IMG/VR virus record: IMGVR_UViG_3300021347_000605
Location: 1-37,651 of that record
Source of the DNA: a virus
DNA: 37,651 nt
Direction: 5' to 3' (one strand)
The notes beneath the pieces are model-generated. The model saw only the letters and a program-made list of their open reading frames with translations. It had not been told where the DNA came from and searched no databases. The position numbers and the translations under genes were made by a program. Below, one piece after another: positions 37,547 to 37,651 of the stretch. How positions within the stretch are numbered: the stretch's first letter is position 1; the number at the start of each line of letters is the position of its first letter.

Positions 37547-37651
37547 TTAGTCGATTTTTAAATCTTTGATAAGACGAGTTACCTCGTCCTTCAAAAACCG
37601 TTCTACTTGTTTATTGCCTCTTGCTTCTCTTGCAACTTCTAAAACTTTATG
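37547..37651 (-). CDS. C-terminal end of a further head gene (gp21 position), 5' part outside window
   Basis: An open frame enters from the right edge and ends with TAA at 37547-37549. The 34 visible residues are charged and helical (HKVLEVAREARGNKQVERFL, then KDEVTRLIKDLKID). In T4-like phages the prohead protease gene 21 precedes gene 22, so position suggests gp21. No catalytic residue lies in this fragment, so the call rests on gene order alone; a small accessory head gene is the alternative. Confidence 0.55.
   Translation of the reverse strand, partial: HKVLEVAREARGNKQVERFLKDEVTRLIKDLKID

Noticed and set aside
37547-37651. Firm naming of the right-edge fragment as prohead protease gene 21
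   Set aside because: Only 34 C-terminal residues are visible and none is a catalytic residue; gene order alone supports the idea, so no symbol is given.

Overview
The window looks like part of a marine T4-like myovirus genome, AT-rich and tightly packed. The right end carries the T4-type head module: a major capsid protein (gp23-like), the prohead core/scaffold protein (gp22-like) and the end of a further gene where gp21 is expected. The middle holds about 13 kb of giant, modular, repeat-built tail-fibre/adhesin genes, plus a PAAR tail-tip protein and a very large virion protein. T4-late-type promoters (NATAAATA and close variants) precede many genes. No cyanobacterial photosynthesis gene is present. 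IscU closely resembles the proteobacterial housekeeping protein, the ferredoxin-NADP reductase is of the proteobacterial Fpr type, and a TorF/Gcw_chp-type outer-membrane barrel is encoded, so I infer a marine proteobacterial host, but this is not proven.

Layout. 1-2115 (+): a cut-off membrane protein, a small lipoprotein, a transglutaminase-like cysteine peptidase, a 2OG-Fe(II) oxygenase and a GNAT acetyltransferase. 2083-2932 (-): six overlapping or closely spaced microproteins behind one late promoter. 3012-3883 (-): an outer-membrane barrel protein and a small membrane protein. 4016-5741 (+): two tandem paralogous SAM methyltransferases and a two-helix membrane protein, closed by a bidirectional terminator. 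5785-7043 (-): a perfect-consensus sigma70 promoter driving tRNA-Thr, a 70-aa protein, tRNA-Ala, tRNA-Leu and ferredoxin-NADP reductase. 7071-8795: a methyltransferase-like gene (+), tRNA-Ser and peroxiredoxin (-), and a secreted protein with a tiny ORF (+). 8785-11604 (-): a 38-aa basic protein, an SGNH hydrolase, a DUF1289 protein, IscU and MetK. 11669-19869 (-): hypothetical gene, nrdA, nrdB, glutaredoxin, 101-aa protein, PAAR protein and the 1141-aa virion protein, apparently one run. 19981-32951 (-): five tail-fibre genes. 33048-33401 (+): a degenerate HNH-like zinc protein. 33385-35036 (-): two genes behind a second perfect sigma70 promoter. 35184-37651 (-): the head genes.

How the genes fit together. 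Host-derived functions form a redox, iron-sulfur and SAM package: ferredoxin-NADP reductase, peroxiredoxin, IscU, DUF1289, MetK, class I ribonucleotide reductase and glutaredoxin, with three methyltransferase-like proteins and a non-haem iron oxygenase that could use the products. Four tRNAs, all with U at the wobble position and encoded CCA ends, suit A-ending codons. The most unusual features are the microprotein operon, late promoters placed so that the predicted first transcribed base is the A of the start codon, and the fpr start codon lying 5 nt past a mature tRNA end.
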